NCBI GenBank assembly: GCA_003649205.1
Contig: QMRC01000001.1
Span: 124,001 to 188,000, forward strand
DNA: 64,000 nt
Direction of reading: 5' to 3'
Source of the DNA: Thermoprotei archaeon
GTDB taxonomy: Archaea; Thermoproteota; Thermoprotei; Thermoproteales; B15-G16
A model generated the notes under the pieces. It saw nothing but the letters and a program-made list of their open reading frames with translations. It ran no database searches and had not been told where the DNA came from. This document shows positions 36,899 through 46,140 of the stretch, piece by piece. Position 1 is the stretch's first letter; each line of letters begins with the position of its first letter. The translations under genes and the position numbers were made by a program.

Positions 36899-38281
36899 AT
36901 GATAAGGAATGTTGATGAACTTCGTGTAGCACCTGATGATGTAACTGCCAAAGCAAGAGAAATTGCTATAGCTCTTCTCGAAGCTGGATTGAAAGCAGCT
37001 GATCCTGTAACTGCTATTGAGAGAAACGTAGTTCTCGAAGGTGAGAAGCTAAGGATTAGAGACCTTGTCCTAGACTTGTCTAAGTACGATAGGGTACTTG
37101 TGGTTGGTGGTGGTAAGGCTTCAGCAGCTATGGCGTATGCTCTTGAGAAGGTACTCGATAAGTACATAACTGCAGGACTAGTAGTCGTACCCAGGGGTCT
37201 AGCTGAGACGTATAGGACTGAGAAGATTAGACTTCTTGAAGGTACTCACCCAATACCTAGTGAAGTGAATAGGAAGCACTGTGAGGAAATTATTGAGTTA
37301 CTGAAGCAAACTACCGAGAGAGATCTCGTGATATGTCTCATATCCGGTGGTGGTTCAGCTCTTCTCTGCTGTCCATACGATACCATATCTATGGAGGATA
37401 TGATGATGCTCACCAAGATACTGCTCAAGTGTGGTGCAAACATCAATGAGATCAATGTCGTGAGGAAGCATGTAGAGAAGCTCAAGGGTGGTAGATTAGC
37501 TAAGTTAGCTCACCCAGCAACCGTAGTCTCACTAATAGTATCTGATGTTGTTGGTGATCCACTCGATACAATAGCATCAGGACCGACAGCACCAGACCCA
37601 TCAACGTATAGTGATGCAATAAGCATACTGAAAAGGTACGGTGTGTGGGATGAAGTACCGGAGAGCGTGAGGGAAGTACTGAGTAAGGGAGCTAGAGGAG
37701 AGTTGGAAGAATCTCCAGGACCCGAAGACCCGGTATTCATGAAGGTACATAACGTAATCATAGCTAGTAATGAGCTTTCTCTAAAGGCTATGGAGCAAAA
37801 GGCTAGAGAGCTAGGTCTAAACACCTTAGTACTGACATCGTATCTAGAGGGCGAAGCAAAGGAGGTAGGTAAGGTCTTAGCCTCATTAGCAAAGCAGGTA
37901 CACTTTAAGGACTATCCACTTAAGAGACCATGTGCATTAATTGCTGGTGGTGAGACAACAGTTACATTACCTGCATACGGTGTTGGTTTAGGTGGTAGGA
38001 ATCAGGAGCTAGCGCTATCAGCAGCATTAATGATAAGAGGTTTGAGAGGTGTCGTCATAGCATCTATGGGTACCGATGGTATAGATGGTAATAGTGACGC
38101 AGCTGGAGCTATAGTGGATGGGTATACAGTAGATGAAGCATTGAAGAAGGGATTAGACCCCTATGACCACCTAGCTAAACACGATAGCTACACGTTCTTC
38201 AAGAAATTAGGGAGACACTTAATCATGACAGGACCAACAGGAACAAACGTGAATGACATAATGACTGTAGTCTGTCTCTAG
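36899..38281 (+). CDS. gck: Glycerate 2-kinase (MOFRL family)
   Basis: A protein of about 460 residues that phosphorylates D-glycerate to 2-phosphoglycerate, a step of archaeal non-phosphorylating sugar breakdown. Visible landmarks are VVGGGKASAAMAYALEKVL, LISGGGSALLCCP, SDVVGDPLDTIASGPTAPDP, and the C-terminal MOFRL-type GGRNQELALSAAL and MGTDGIDGNSDAAGA. The ATG at 36899 is preferred over a TTG at 36884. A TATA element ACTTATAAGG lies near 36827-36836. It could receive glycerate made by an AOR-type oxidation of glyceraldehyde. Confidence 0.9.
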   Translation: MIRNVDELRVAPDDVTAKAREIAIALLEAGLKAADPVTAIERNVVLEGEKLRIRDLVLDLSKYDRVLVVGGGKASAAMAYALEKVLDKYITAGLVVVPRGLAETYRTEKIRLLEGTHPIPSEVNRKHCEEIIELLKQTTERDLVICLISGGGSALLCCPYDTISMEDMMMLTKILLKCGANINEINVVRKHVEKLKGGRLAKLAHPATVVSLIVSDVVGDPLDTIASGPTAPDPSTYSDAISILKRYGVWDEVPESVREVLSKGARGELEESPGPEDPVFMKVHNVIIASNELSLKAMEQKARELGLNTLVLTSYLEGEAKEVGKVLASLAKQVHFKDYPLKRPCALIAGGETTVTLPAYGVGLGGRNQELALSAALMIRGLRGVVIASMGTDGIDGNSDAAGAIVDGYTVDEALKKGLDPYDHLAKHDSYTFFKKLGRHLIMTGPTGTNVNDIMTVVCL

Positions 38282-38298
38282 CTCCTTAACCTACGCGT

Positions 38299-39360
38299 TC
38301 AGAATACTCCGTAGAGTGGTCGCTTAGGTGGAACTACGTATCTACCTACAATTGGTATTTTTGCTCCACATTCGGGACAAGTCATATCCTCCCTTAGATT
38401 CCACTCAAGTATTTCGAAGCCGAATCTAGCTATGAGTCTCTTACCGCATTCCGGACAGTAAGTATGTTCGTACCTGTGACCTGGTACATTACCTATGTAC
38501 ACGAACTTAATACCTTCCTCTCTAGCTATTTCACAAGCCTTCTCAAGTACCTGTACCGGTGTTGGTTCTACATCGAGGAATCTGTACTCTGGGTAAAACC
38601 TCGAGAAGTGTAGTGGTGTATCTGGTCCCAGTTCATCAACTATGTACTTACACATCTTCCTTATGTCGTCGAAGTTGTCATTTACTGTCGGTATGATTAG
38701 GTACGTTATCTCTATGTGTAGACCTCTTCTCTTCATTTCCTTAGTAGCGTGAAGTACTGGCTCTAGTCTTGCCTTTATGTACTTGCTGTATACTTCCTCT
38801 CTGAATGCTTTCCAATCGACGTTTGCAGCATCTATGTACTTACACAGCTCATCTAGAGCTTCATCAGTTGCGTACCCATTAGTGACGAGGATGTTCATTA
38901 ACCCCTCTCTCTTTGCTAACTTAGCGACATCTACAACGTACTCAAACCAAATTATTGGTTCATTATATGTGTAGGATATGCTCATACAACCATACGACTT
39001 TGCCTCCTCGACAACTAGCTCAGGATCCATGTGTCGGAGATGCCATGAGTAGTTCTTTATCGTTGTCTGCGATATCGGCCAATTTTGACACCATGGACAT
39101 CTGAAGTTGCAGCCTACACTAGCTATGCTGTATGTTAGGTGATTTGGCCAGAAGTGGTAGAGCGGTTTCTTCATTACTGGATCAATACCTATTGACGATA
39201 CCTTACCGTATGAGAGGAGAACTAGCTTACCACCCCTATTCTCACGCATACCACATATACCTGTAGCACCTGGAGGTATAACACACCTGTGAGGACATAC
39301 GAGACACTGAAAGGTTCCATTACCTAGGTCCTTACATAATCTAGCTAGTACTTCAGGCAT
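38299..39360 (-). CDS. amrS: AmmeMemoRadiSam-system radical SAM enzyme
   Basis: A 353-residue radical SAM protein. An N-terminal cysteine pair region (CLVCPHRCVIPPGATGICGM) is followed by the cluster motif CNFRCPWC and by SYTYNEPIIWFEYV. The C-terminus has a zinc ribbon (YCPECGKRL and CPECGAKIP). This layout is that of AmrS, related to pyruvate-formate-lyase-activating enzymes and usually found with AmrA and AmrB, neither of which is here. Its reaction is not established. Confidence 0.87.
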   Translation of the reverse strand: MPEVLARLCKDLGNGTFQCLVCPHRCVIPPGATGICGMRENRGGKLVLLSYGKVSSIGIDPVMKKPLYHFWPNHLTYSIASVGCNFRCPWCQNWPISQTTIKNYSWHLRHMDPELVVEEAKSYGCMSISYTYNEPIIWFEYVVDVAKLAKREGLMNILVTNGYATDEALDELCKYIDAANVDWKAFREEVYSKYIKARLEPVLHATKEMKRRGLHIEITYLIIPTVNDNFDDIRKMCKYIVDELGPDTPLHFSRFYPEYRFLDVEPTPVQVLEKACEIAREEGIKFVYIGNVPGHRYEHTYCPECGKRLIARFGFEILEWNLREDMTCPECGAKIPIVGRYVVPPKRPLYGVF

Positions 39361-39443
39361 GTGGATGCACCTACGTTATGTAGTGCACCTGTGTAGAATA
39401 TAAGATCTCTTGAGATTTGTTTAAGAGCTTTGAGAGTAGTTCT

Positions 39444-40613
39444 ATGGGGTGTCTGTACGTGGGTTTACAGACAGATGCTATTCACTCACACGGTTACTAC
39501 GATGAGGCTACAGGTACGTTCATACCACCGATCTACCAGGTAGCTATGTTTGAGCAAATTGTTGAGCCTAGACTCAGCGACCGTGGTGTTGACCTCAAAT
39601 ACTCTAGGGAGGAAAATCCAACTGTTAGATGTTTAGAGAGAGTAATTGCAAGGCTTGAAGAAGGTGATGATGCACTGTGCTTTTCAAGCGGCATGGCTGC
39701 AATATCCTGTGTGTACATTGGCTTACTCAGGAAGGGAGATAGAGTCGTGATACCTATGGAAGCTTATGGAACAACCATACAGCTCGCACTCGAGCTAAAG
39801 GAGAAATTCGGAATAGAGGTTGTTACCGTGTACCCAGAAACCGAGGAAGTAATCAATGCAGTGAACAGAAACACGAAGCTAGTCCTCGTTGAGACAATAA
39901 CGAACCCAATGCTCAGAGTAATAGACGTACCTGAAGTAGCTAAGGTATGTAAGGAATACGGAGTTACACTAGTAGTGGACAATACCTTCGCAACACCAGT
40001 ACTGTACAAACCACTGAGAGATGGAGCAACACTAGTTATCCACAGTATGACTAAGTATATAGCAGGTCACAACGATGTTATTGCTGGATCAGTAATTGGA
40101 TCAAGAGAATTAATCCTACATCTATGGGATTGGAGAAGAAAATTAGGAACGATAATACCACCCTTCGAAGCGTACCTAGTACTTAGAGGAGTCAAGACAC
40201 TTGAGCTTAGAGTTAGAAAGCACTGTGAGAATGCACAAGCAGTAGCTGAGTTCCTAAAGGAGCATTCAAGAGTTGAGGAGGTCTTGTACCCTGGATTACC
40301 AGATAATAGGTATCACGAAGTAGCTAAGAAGCTACTTAGAGGTGGATTTGGAGGAGTTGTCTCATTTAAGATTAAGGGAGGTAAAGAAGAAGTACGTAAA
40401 TTCTTCAAGAACCTCAAAGTAATTAAACCAGCACCAAGTCTAGGAGGACCTGAGAGCCTAATAACGTACCCAGTGCTCAGTGCAGCAAGGACAATACCTG
40501 TAGAATTTAGGGAGAAATTAGGAATTACAGAGAACTTAGTTAGACTATCAGTTGGTCTCGAGGATGTTAATGACATAATCGAGGACCTAGATAGAGCACT
40601 TAAAGCAATTTAG
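39444..40613 (+). CDS. Cys/Met-metabolism PLP enzyme (cystathionine gamma-synthase/lyase family)
   Basis: A protein of about 389 residues. Features are GLQTDAIHSHGYYD at the N-terminus, the PPIYQ motif, SRDENPT-like YSREENPTVRCLER, the glycine loop FSSGMAAISC, the Asp in VVDNTFATPVLYKPL and the PLP lysine in IHSMTKYIAGHNDVIAG. The family joins or splits cystathionine, or makes methanethiol from methionine. The ATG at 39444 fits a TATA element GAATATAAG at about 39396; an upstream TTG (39417) is in frame. Confidence 0.87.
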   Translation: MGCLYVGLQTDAIHSHGYYDEATGTFIPPIYQVAMFEQIVEPRLSDRGVDLKYSREENPTVRCLERVIARLEEGDDALCFSSGMAAISCVYIGLLRKGDRVVIPMEAYGTTIQLALELKEKFGIEVVTVYPETEEVINAVNRNTKLVLVETITNPMLRVIDVPEVAKVCKEYGVTLVVDNTFATPVLYKPLRDGATLVIHSMTKYIAGHNDVIAGSVIGSRELILHLWDWRRKLGTIIPPFEAYLVLRGVKTLELRVRKHCENAQAVAEFLKEHSRVEEVLYPGLPDNRYHEVAKKLLRGGFGGVVSFKIKGGKEEVRKFFKNLKVIKPAPSLGGPESLITYPVLSAARTIPVEFREKLGITENLVRLSVGLEDVNDIIEDLDRALKAI

Positions 40614-40825
40614 TTAATCATCTTCGCCCTCTAATTAGCATCAAGAATTTCCTTAACAACCCCCATCTCCACCTATACCTCCACCTATGTCTATACCTCA
40701 TCAACACACCCAATAGAAAAGAGAATTAGACACAGTAAAAGAACTTTTCCCTCACACAACAACAGGGTAAACCCATGTAGAAAGCCATATAAAGCCCTTA
40801 GAGATGACAAAGAGAGACGAGAACT

Positions 40826-40933
40826 GGGCCCGTAGCTCAGCCTGGTAGAGCGTCGGGCTCTTAACTTGGGTCTGAGGATCGATGACTGGGAGAGACCCGA
40901 AGGTCCCGGGTTCAAATCCCGGCGGGCCCGCCA
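40826..40933 (+). tRNA. tRNA-Lys (anticodon CTT) with intron
   Basis: Acceptor GGGCCCG/CGGGCCC, G discriminator, CCA encoded at 40931-40933. Anticodon stem TCGGG/CCCGA with loop C-T-CTT-A-A interrupted after position 37 by an intron of about 31 bases (40864-40894, boundaries approximate). Intron position is the canonical archaeal one, cut by the splicing endonuclease. Promoter CCATATAAAG lies at 40787-40796. Confidence 0.94.
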
Positions 40934-41047
40934 TACTCCCTCCTCCTCACCACAATCACTAGAGGCAAATCTACGACCCTTAAGATGTTAAGCTATAAAT
41001 TAGCCTTAAGAGTTTAAACCTTAGATCGACTAGGGTTGTGACAGTGT

Positions 41048-42343
41048 ATGAGACTACTGGCTTTGTCCGTAATACTGAGCTTACTCTTGATATTTACTGC
41101 CATAACGTCGATGTATGGTGATTATGAGGAGAAGGTTGTTTCATTACGTGGTCTCGAAAGGTATAGGATTACTATCGACTTTAAGGTGCTTCAGTATGGT
41201 TTTGTGTTGCCTAGTCTTGAGGTTTTGCTGAGTAACTCAAGTACCTTTAAGGTGTACCTAAACAGTAAGTTCACTCCCCTACCTGGATTTTACCTATTTT
41301 TGAGGCGTATTGTTGAGCGTAGACATGCGATGCTGTGCTGTGGTTCTTGGTATGAGCTTGAGATTCATAATGACGGTAGGTTCATGAGGTTTATTGTCAA
41401 GGTGCTTAATTCAACGTTTATCGTAACCAGGGTACACACCGTACCTGTACTGTTTAGTCAGGGATTGACGTATGGTGGTGGGTATTGGTACTTTACTGGA
41501 ACAGCTTCAATCTACAAGCTTTCTCCGGACATGAGTAAGGTAGTGGAGTACAGTGATGATCCTATACCGGTGTTTCTGAAGGAGGAAGGGTACTTTCACC
41601 TAGGTGACCTGGATTACTATAGGGGCTTGTTGCTGATACCTATTGAGAAAACTGGATATGTGAGACCTGCTGTCATAGCTTGTTACAACGCATCGACGTT
41701 GGAGCTTGTTAGGTATGCGTATGTGCCTCAGGATCACATGCCGTGGATTGCTGTTGATGGGAGTGGTTACATCTATACCTCGGAGTTCTCACCTGTTCGT
41801 GAGATCTATGTGTATCACGTAGATTTGATTGGTAGGGGGAATTCTATTGAGCCTACTAGGATTTTGAGGTTGAGTTGTGAGTTGAGGAATGTCCAGGGTG
41901 GTGTTGTGCTTGGTGGTGGTAAGCTCCTTCTCTCAGCTGATGATGGTGATAATCTCTACGTTGTTGATTTGAGGAGTGGTGAGGTGAGTAAGTTAGTTAC
42001 GTTACCTGGTCTCTACGAGATGGAGGGTATTGAGTTTGTTGGTGATGATAATTCGATCTATGTACTTGTGAATACTCATGAGGAGGAGAACATCGTGTAC
42101 GAGCTCAAGTACTTTGAGAGAGGGTCTTCTCTAGAGGTATTTAGGTTGAGGACTAGTGATGTTGAGGTGCATGATAAGGTGATTATTAGGTACAGAGCAT
42201 CTGAGGTCGTTCTAGGGGGTGTGCGGTGTGAAGCTACTGGATTTGGCATGAAGACTAACCTTGGGGTAGTGCTTGGTGTTGCTGTGGTGTGTGCTCTGTT
42301 GATTACTCTCTACCGGTACTTCAGGCTTAAGAGAGTAAAGTAG
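41048..42343 (+). CDS. Predicted surface protein with beta-propeller-like repeats and C-terminal anchor
   Basis: A 431-residue protein with an N-terminal signal segment (LLALSVILSLLLIFTAITSM) and a C-terminal membrane helix (VVLGVAVVCALLITLY) with basic tail, so most of it lies outside the cell. The middle has repeated strands of the type GSGYIYTSEF, GGGKLLLSADDGDNLYVVDL and DDNSIYVLVNTHEEENIVYE, as in beta-propellers of the SdiA-regulated or NHL sort. Ligand and role are unknown. Confidence 0.66.
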   Translation: MRLLALSVILSLLLIFTAITSMYGDYEEKVVSLRGLERYRITIDFKVLQYGFVLPSLEVLLSNSSTFKVYLNSKFTPLPGFYLFLRRIVERRHAMLCCGSWYELEIHNDGRFMRFIVKVLNSTFIVTRVHTVPVLFSQGLTYGGGYWYFTGTASIYKLSPDMSKVVEYSDDPIPVFLKEEGYFHLGDLDYYRGLLLIPIEKTGYVRPAVIACYNASTLELVRYAYVPQDHMPWIAVDGSGYIYTSEFSPVREIYVYHVDLIGRGNSIEPTRILRLSCELRNVQGGVVLGGGKLLLSADDGDNLYVVDLRSGEVSKLVTLPGLYEMEGIEFVGDDNSIYVLVNTHEEENIVYELKYFERGSSLEVFRLRTSDVEVHDKVIIRYRASEVVLGGVRCEATGFGMKTNLGVVLGVAVVCALLITLYRYFRLKRVK

Positions 42344-42350
42344 TTAGGTA

Positions 42351-42400
42351 TCAGCTAAGAGAAACTTCTTCACCTACTCTGTGAGTAGGGGCTTCATCAT
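42351..42400 (-). ncRNA. Probable C/D-box sRNA
   Basis: Minus strand: C box ATGATGA (42400-42394), 12-base guide AGCCCCTACTCA, variant D' box CAGA (42381-42378), 4-base spacer, variant C' box GTGAAGA (42373-42367), 12-base guide AGTTTCTCTTAG, D box CTGA (42354-42351). The 12/4/12 spacing is canonical. The inner boxes are imperfect, and CCTACTC/GAGTAGG can pair as a hairpin across D', so an alternative is a simple hairpin. Confidence 0.6.
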
Positions 42401-42455
42401 CGATCCCTTAATGGTGAGTACGATTATCTAGGTTACTACTTACCTTCTCCATTAA

Positions 42456-43412
42456 CTATTCAGTTCTTACCTTTACTTCATTCCTCAATCTAGTCCAAAC
42501 TTCGTACATCACTAATGACTTTGCTGTACAGCATGTGTCGAGTACATAGTCTAGTAAGTTGTCTATGGTCGTGAGTTCATTGTGTATGCTATTTCTTACA
42601 TAGTGCATCACAGGAGAACACAATACTCTGTACAATGTCTCTAGGTGGTAGAGTCTTGCTATGCTCAGTCCATGACTATACGCCTTCACCACTATTTGAT
42701 CTATGTCCTCTACCTCTAGACTACTGAGTTTCTGTAGTGAACTTACTTCACTTAGGAAGTCCATCTCAAATGCATCTATTGGTTCAGCGAATTCATCGCC
42801 TATGACAGCACTTGCCAGTAGAACTTTATTGGAGAGGTGTCTACTCGCTATCTCAATTGCTAAACCGCTTGTGTTGAGTACATTACTGTGCTTGACTATG
42901 TTCATAAGTGCTCTACTCACTTCACTTTCCATTTCCATACCGTTTACTGAGCTACCTACTGTTAAGTACATTGTCAAGATCTTGAGGTCATGGAGGAACC
43001 AGTTGAGGTGCTCAAATACTATTACCCTATCCACGTAGTATGGATCTTCTTTAGCTTCAAGTACTTCTCTGAAGTACTTAATAGCTAGGCTCAGTACCTC
43101 TTCAAAGCAATTGAGTTCTGTAGCTTTTACCCTAGTCTCTAATTCATGACTTACATCTAGTAGGTATCTCGTTACCTCACTGTAGTTACATGTCTCGACA
43201 AGTATGGTACTGAGTTTAAAGAACTTCCATTCCAACCAGTCAATTAATTTCAGTTTCTTAGCTATGTGCTGAACTAAGTGATTGCTACTAGTTACTGATT
43301 CCAGTAGGTGAGTTGACTGATTTAATTCCTGGATATGTGTAATGAGTTCTCTGTGGAATCTATAGGTGTTGAAGTTGTTCTTAATCACTAGGTTTAGTAA
43401 GTGAATCAGCAC
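42456..43412 (-). CDS. Helical protein of unknown function
   Basis: A 318-residue, almost wholly helical soluble protein, rich in Leu, His and Glu. No motif I recognise. It is the last gene of the same-strand run that starts with the ABC exporter at 49283, and lies 21 bases after the 215-residue protein gene. Confidence 0.6.
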   Translation of the reverse strand: MLIHLLNLVIKNNFNTYRFHRELITHIQELNQSTHLLESVTSSNHLVQHIAKKLKLIDWLEWKFFKLSTILVETCNYSEVTRYLLDVSHELETRVKATELNCFEEVLSLAIKYFREVLEAKEDPYYVDRVIVFEHLNWFLHDLKILTMYLTVGSSVNGMEMESEVSRALMNIVKHSNVLNTSGLAIEIASRHLSNKVLLASAVIGDEFAEPIDAFEMDFLSEVSSLQKLSSLEVEDIDQIVVKAYSHGLSIARLYHLETLYRVLCSPVMHYVRNSIHNELTTIDNLLDYVLDTCCTAKSLVMYEVWTRLRNEVKVRTE

Positions 43413-43433
43413 AGTGTATAATACGTGGTTGTC

Positions 43434-44081
43434 TTACTTCAGTATTTCAGTTAGTAAGATTATGGGGTCTATGTTCCTGTCTACTAGCTCTTGTTGAAGG
43501 AGCCAGTATGTGAAGATACCTAGTGCTAGCTTCTTCACGTAGTACGTAGTTGCTGAATTGTACTTCTCTAGTAACTTAAGTGGTGTAAATCTTAGCTGTA
43601 TCTTTGTACTATCTAAATTCAGTACCATTCTCGTTTCTTGGTCTAGTGGTTTATCGACTAGGAAGTTCTGTGGTACCTCTGTGCTTAGGTAGGATCTCCA
43701 GCCAATACCCCTACTGGTGTAGAGTACGTACTCTCTCGTAGCTACTACTATTGATGAGTTTGGTAGCTGCACCATAAACCCTCTCTTCTTTAATGTTTCG
43801 TAATCCTTTTTGACTAATTCAGCTATGTTCTTCGGTGTTGATGTTGTTAATCTTATGAGTACTGCCTTCTTTACAGCTACTCCCTTCTCTTCAAACACTA
43901 TAAACCCTTCATACCTCCTCCTTCTCGGTATTACATGGCCACTTCCAATCTGTACTCTTCCAAGGTGTATTGCCACAATACCGAACTTAGGTAGTGCTTT
44001 ACTGTATTTCCTCAGTGCATCGCCTACATACTTGAGCATCTGGTATACTTCTCGGTACCTTCCCTCAACCTCACTACCCAC
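43434..44081 (-). CDS. Protein of unknown function, partner of P-loop ATPase
   Basis: A 215-residue protein. The N-terminal half has strands around FGIVAIHLGRVQIGSG and YEGFIVFEEKGVAVKKAVLI; the C-terminus is helical. Not recognised. The gene begins one base after the ATPase gene ends, so the two products probably work together. Confidence 0.62.
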   Translation of the reverse strand: MGSEVEGRYREVYQMLKYVGDALRKYSKALPKFGIVAIHLGRVQIGSGHVIPRRRRYEGFIVFEEKGVAVKKAVLIRLTTSTPKNIAELVKKDYETLKKRGFMVQLPNSSIVVATREYVLYTSRGIGWRSYLSTEVPQNFLVDKPLDQETRMVLNLDSTKIQLRFTPLKLLEKYNSATTYYVKKLALGIFTYWLLQQELVDRNIDPIILLTEILK

Positions 44082-44082
44082 A

Positions 44083-45117
44083 CTAATCGACCTCCATAGT
44101 TATGTCCAGTTCATTGAGTAGGTTCTGGAAGTGTCTGAGTACCTGCTCATTGTACACAGTGCTCTCGAGTAGTCTACGAAGTACGTCGGATTCGGTACTA
44201 GCTTCATGCAGTCGAAGCTTCATCAAGGCCTCGTACAGTGCTCTGATGCTACCGGGATTCCTCGAGGACCAAACTAGCTTAGTAACGATGTCAGCAACTA
44301 GTTCTTCGAGGTCAGTACTACTTCTCAGCATTGGGAGTAGGGACCTGAGTATGTACCTGACATCGCTTTTCTGAAGTGGATCAAGTACGTAGATGCTGAG
44401 TATTCCTCTCTGGTACGATAACCATCTCTCAAAGCTTAGCTTATTTTCCTCTGTGAGTATTGGTAGCACTGCTACTACGACCTTTACGTGTTCTTCATGA
44501 CTTCTACTCGTTAAGTGGTTGAAGAAGGTCGATAATCCTCTCCAATCGAGACCTGGTACCTCTATGAGAGGTTCAAACTGATCCCATAGTAGAGCTACCT
44601 TCAGATTTAGCTTCTCAATTAATCTACACATAGCTAGAACTAGCTCATGGATACTAGCTCTCGTCTCTGTAGAGGACTTAACTATCTCCTTCATGCTGGG
44701 AATTAGTGATTTGGCTTGAGATAGTACTCCCACCTCATCTAGATTATCGATGAAGTCTACTGGTGAATTACCTATGTGAATGGGTCCATATGGTGGTCCT
44801 CTAGCTAGATCACTAACTACATACTCAAGTAAATTACGTATCAATTCGTTAACTTCAACGTAACTCCTTCTCATGTACTCAAAAGCATACCCAACTCTAA
44901 ATCTAATGACGAAGAATCCTCTCCTAATTAGTTCACTACCGATAGCTTTGAGCAAGTGCGTTTTGCCGAAACCGTAGTCTCCAATGATGATTGTGGGTCT
45001 ATATCCTTCAGCTAGAATTCTAGCCTTTACGCTTCTGTAGTCAATGTACTTAGTCCTCTCGATATCACTTAGAGATTTAAGCTCTTCGGCATCAATTAGT
45101 GTAAGTGTGCTCTGCAC
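44083..45117 (-). CDS. P-loop ATPase, AAA/STAND-like
   Basis: A 344-residue ATPase. Walker A is IIGDYGFGKTHLL, Walker B the unusual VALLWDQFEPLIE, and a sensor strand VKVVVAVLPILTEE follows. The C-terminal 90 residues look like a lid and winged helix. The GXXGXGKTH with a following SELIRRGFFVIRFRV resembles ORC/Cdc6-like and BrxD-like ATPases of defence and chromosome systems, but I cannot place it firmly. It sits between a winged-helix protein gene and two unrecognised genes. Confidence 0.75.
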   Translation of the reverse strand: MQSTLTLIDAEELKSLSDIERTKYIDYRSVKARILAEGYRPTIIIGDYGFGKTHLLKAIGSELIRRGFFVIRFRVGYAFEYMRRSYVEVNELIRNLLEYVVSDLARGPPYGPIHIGNSPVDFIDNLDEVGVLSQAKSLIPSMKEIVKSSTETRASIHELVLAMCRLIEKLNLKVALLWDQFEPLIEVPGLDWRGLSTFFNHLTSRSHEEHVKVVVAVLPILTEENKLSFERWLSYQRGILSIYVLDPLQKSDVRYILRSLLPMLRSSTDLEELVADIVTKLVWSSRNPGSIRALYEALMKLRLHEASTESDVLRRLLESTVYNEQVLRHFQNLLNELDITMEVD

Positions 45118-45183
45118 ACACCTCCCATTAGGTGCTTGGTATGTTGAGGATAATTAATTATTTACGACTCACAATTACCTGTA

Positions 45184-46092
45184 CTAGATAACTACGTAGA
45201 GCGAGTACGTAACTGAGTACCTTCTAAATCCTCTTCTAGTATCCGGTATAGCAGCTCCACCCCACTTCAGTATGAAACCCCTCCTTCTCAACTCCTCAAG
45301 TAACTTCATTACTTCGATACTGGTTAGGGGTGAGTAACCTCGCTTTACGAGTTCTCTATTTATTTGTTCAAGAGTTAGTGGAATACGTAGGTGAGGTCTA
45401 TACACGAGATCTACCTTAGCTTTCCCCCTCTTCACACTAAGTTCCTTAATACTGAGTATAATCTCATACATTACTTCAGGTGATGGAAAAATTTCACTAG
45501 GGATTTCAGCCTTAAGTAACCAAGTTGAGAGCAAAGGATTGAGAACTATTACTTTGTCTCCTAGGTCTTTACTACATTGCACTAATTTGAGGGATTTGAG
45601 TAGAGAAATCATGTTGTTGAGAGTCGTCTCATCAGCAACTTCCTTAGAAAGTAATTCATTCCTTAATACGTCTAGATCTACAACTCTACATCCAGAGGAA
45701 GTTATCTTCTTTAGAAGTCTCAGTAGTTCTCTGAAGCATCTAAAAGTGAGGAATCTTTGAATAATTGTGAATTTCCATTCACAATCCCCAGACTTCAGTG
45801 ATGTTAGCACCTTTTGTCCATCCTCGAGTAGAATTACCTTAAGGTTATTTCCTCTACCTTCTCTCCTCACTAGACCAAGGTAGGATAAGATCTTCAGATT
45901 CTCCCTCAGCACCCTATCACTGACACGTAACCTACCTCTAAGTGCATTAAAGTGACAAGAACCACCAAGATCATTAATTACTTCAAGTACTTTCAGTAAT
46001 GACCTAACTGAAATCCTACTAATTGGTAGCTTAACAGCATGCGTTCGAGCATGTGGCATGTGGACTCCATACAGGTAAGTGCTGAGTATCAA
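45184..46092 (-). CDS. Winged-helix DNA-binding protein
   Basis: A 302-residue protein with a winged helix at residues about 28-85 (GGSCHFNALRGRLRVSDRVL then RENLKILSYLGLVRREGRG), and a second helical or winged region towards the C-terminus (LTLEQINRELVKRGYSPLTS). It may bind the promoter of its own cluster or act with the ATPase encoded 66 bases downstream. Confidence 0.68.
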   Translation of the reverse strand: MILSTYLYGVHMPHARTHAVKLPISRISVRSLLKVLEVINDLGGSCHFNALRGRLRVSDRVLRENLKILSYLGLVRREGRGNNLKVILLEDGQKVLTSLKSGDCEWKFTIIQRFLTFRCFRELLRLLKKITSSGCRVVDLDVLRNELLSKEVADETTLNNMISLLKSLKLVQCSKDLGDKVIVLNPLLSTWLLKAEIPSEIFPSPEVMYEIILSIKELSVKRGKAKVDLVYRPHLRIPLTLEQINRELVKRGYSPLTSIEVMKLLEELRRRGFILKWGGAAIPDTRRGFRRYSVTYSLYVVI

Positions 46093-46140
46093 CTTAATCT
46101 TCCTCAGAGCAGATGTACGTATTATGGTGTAGGTAATGGG

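Noticed and set aside
40691..40934. Minus-strand open frames over the tRNA-Lys gene
   Set aside because: They run antisense through a clear tRNA with intron and its promoter.
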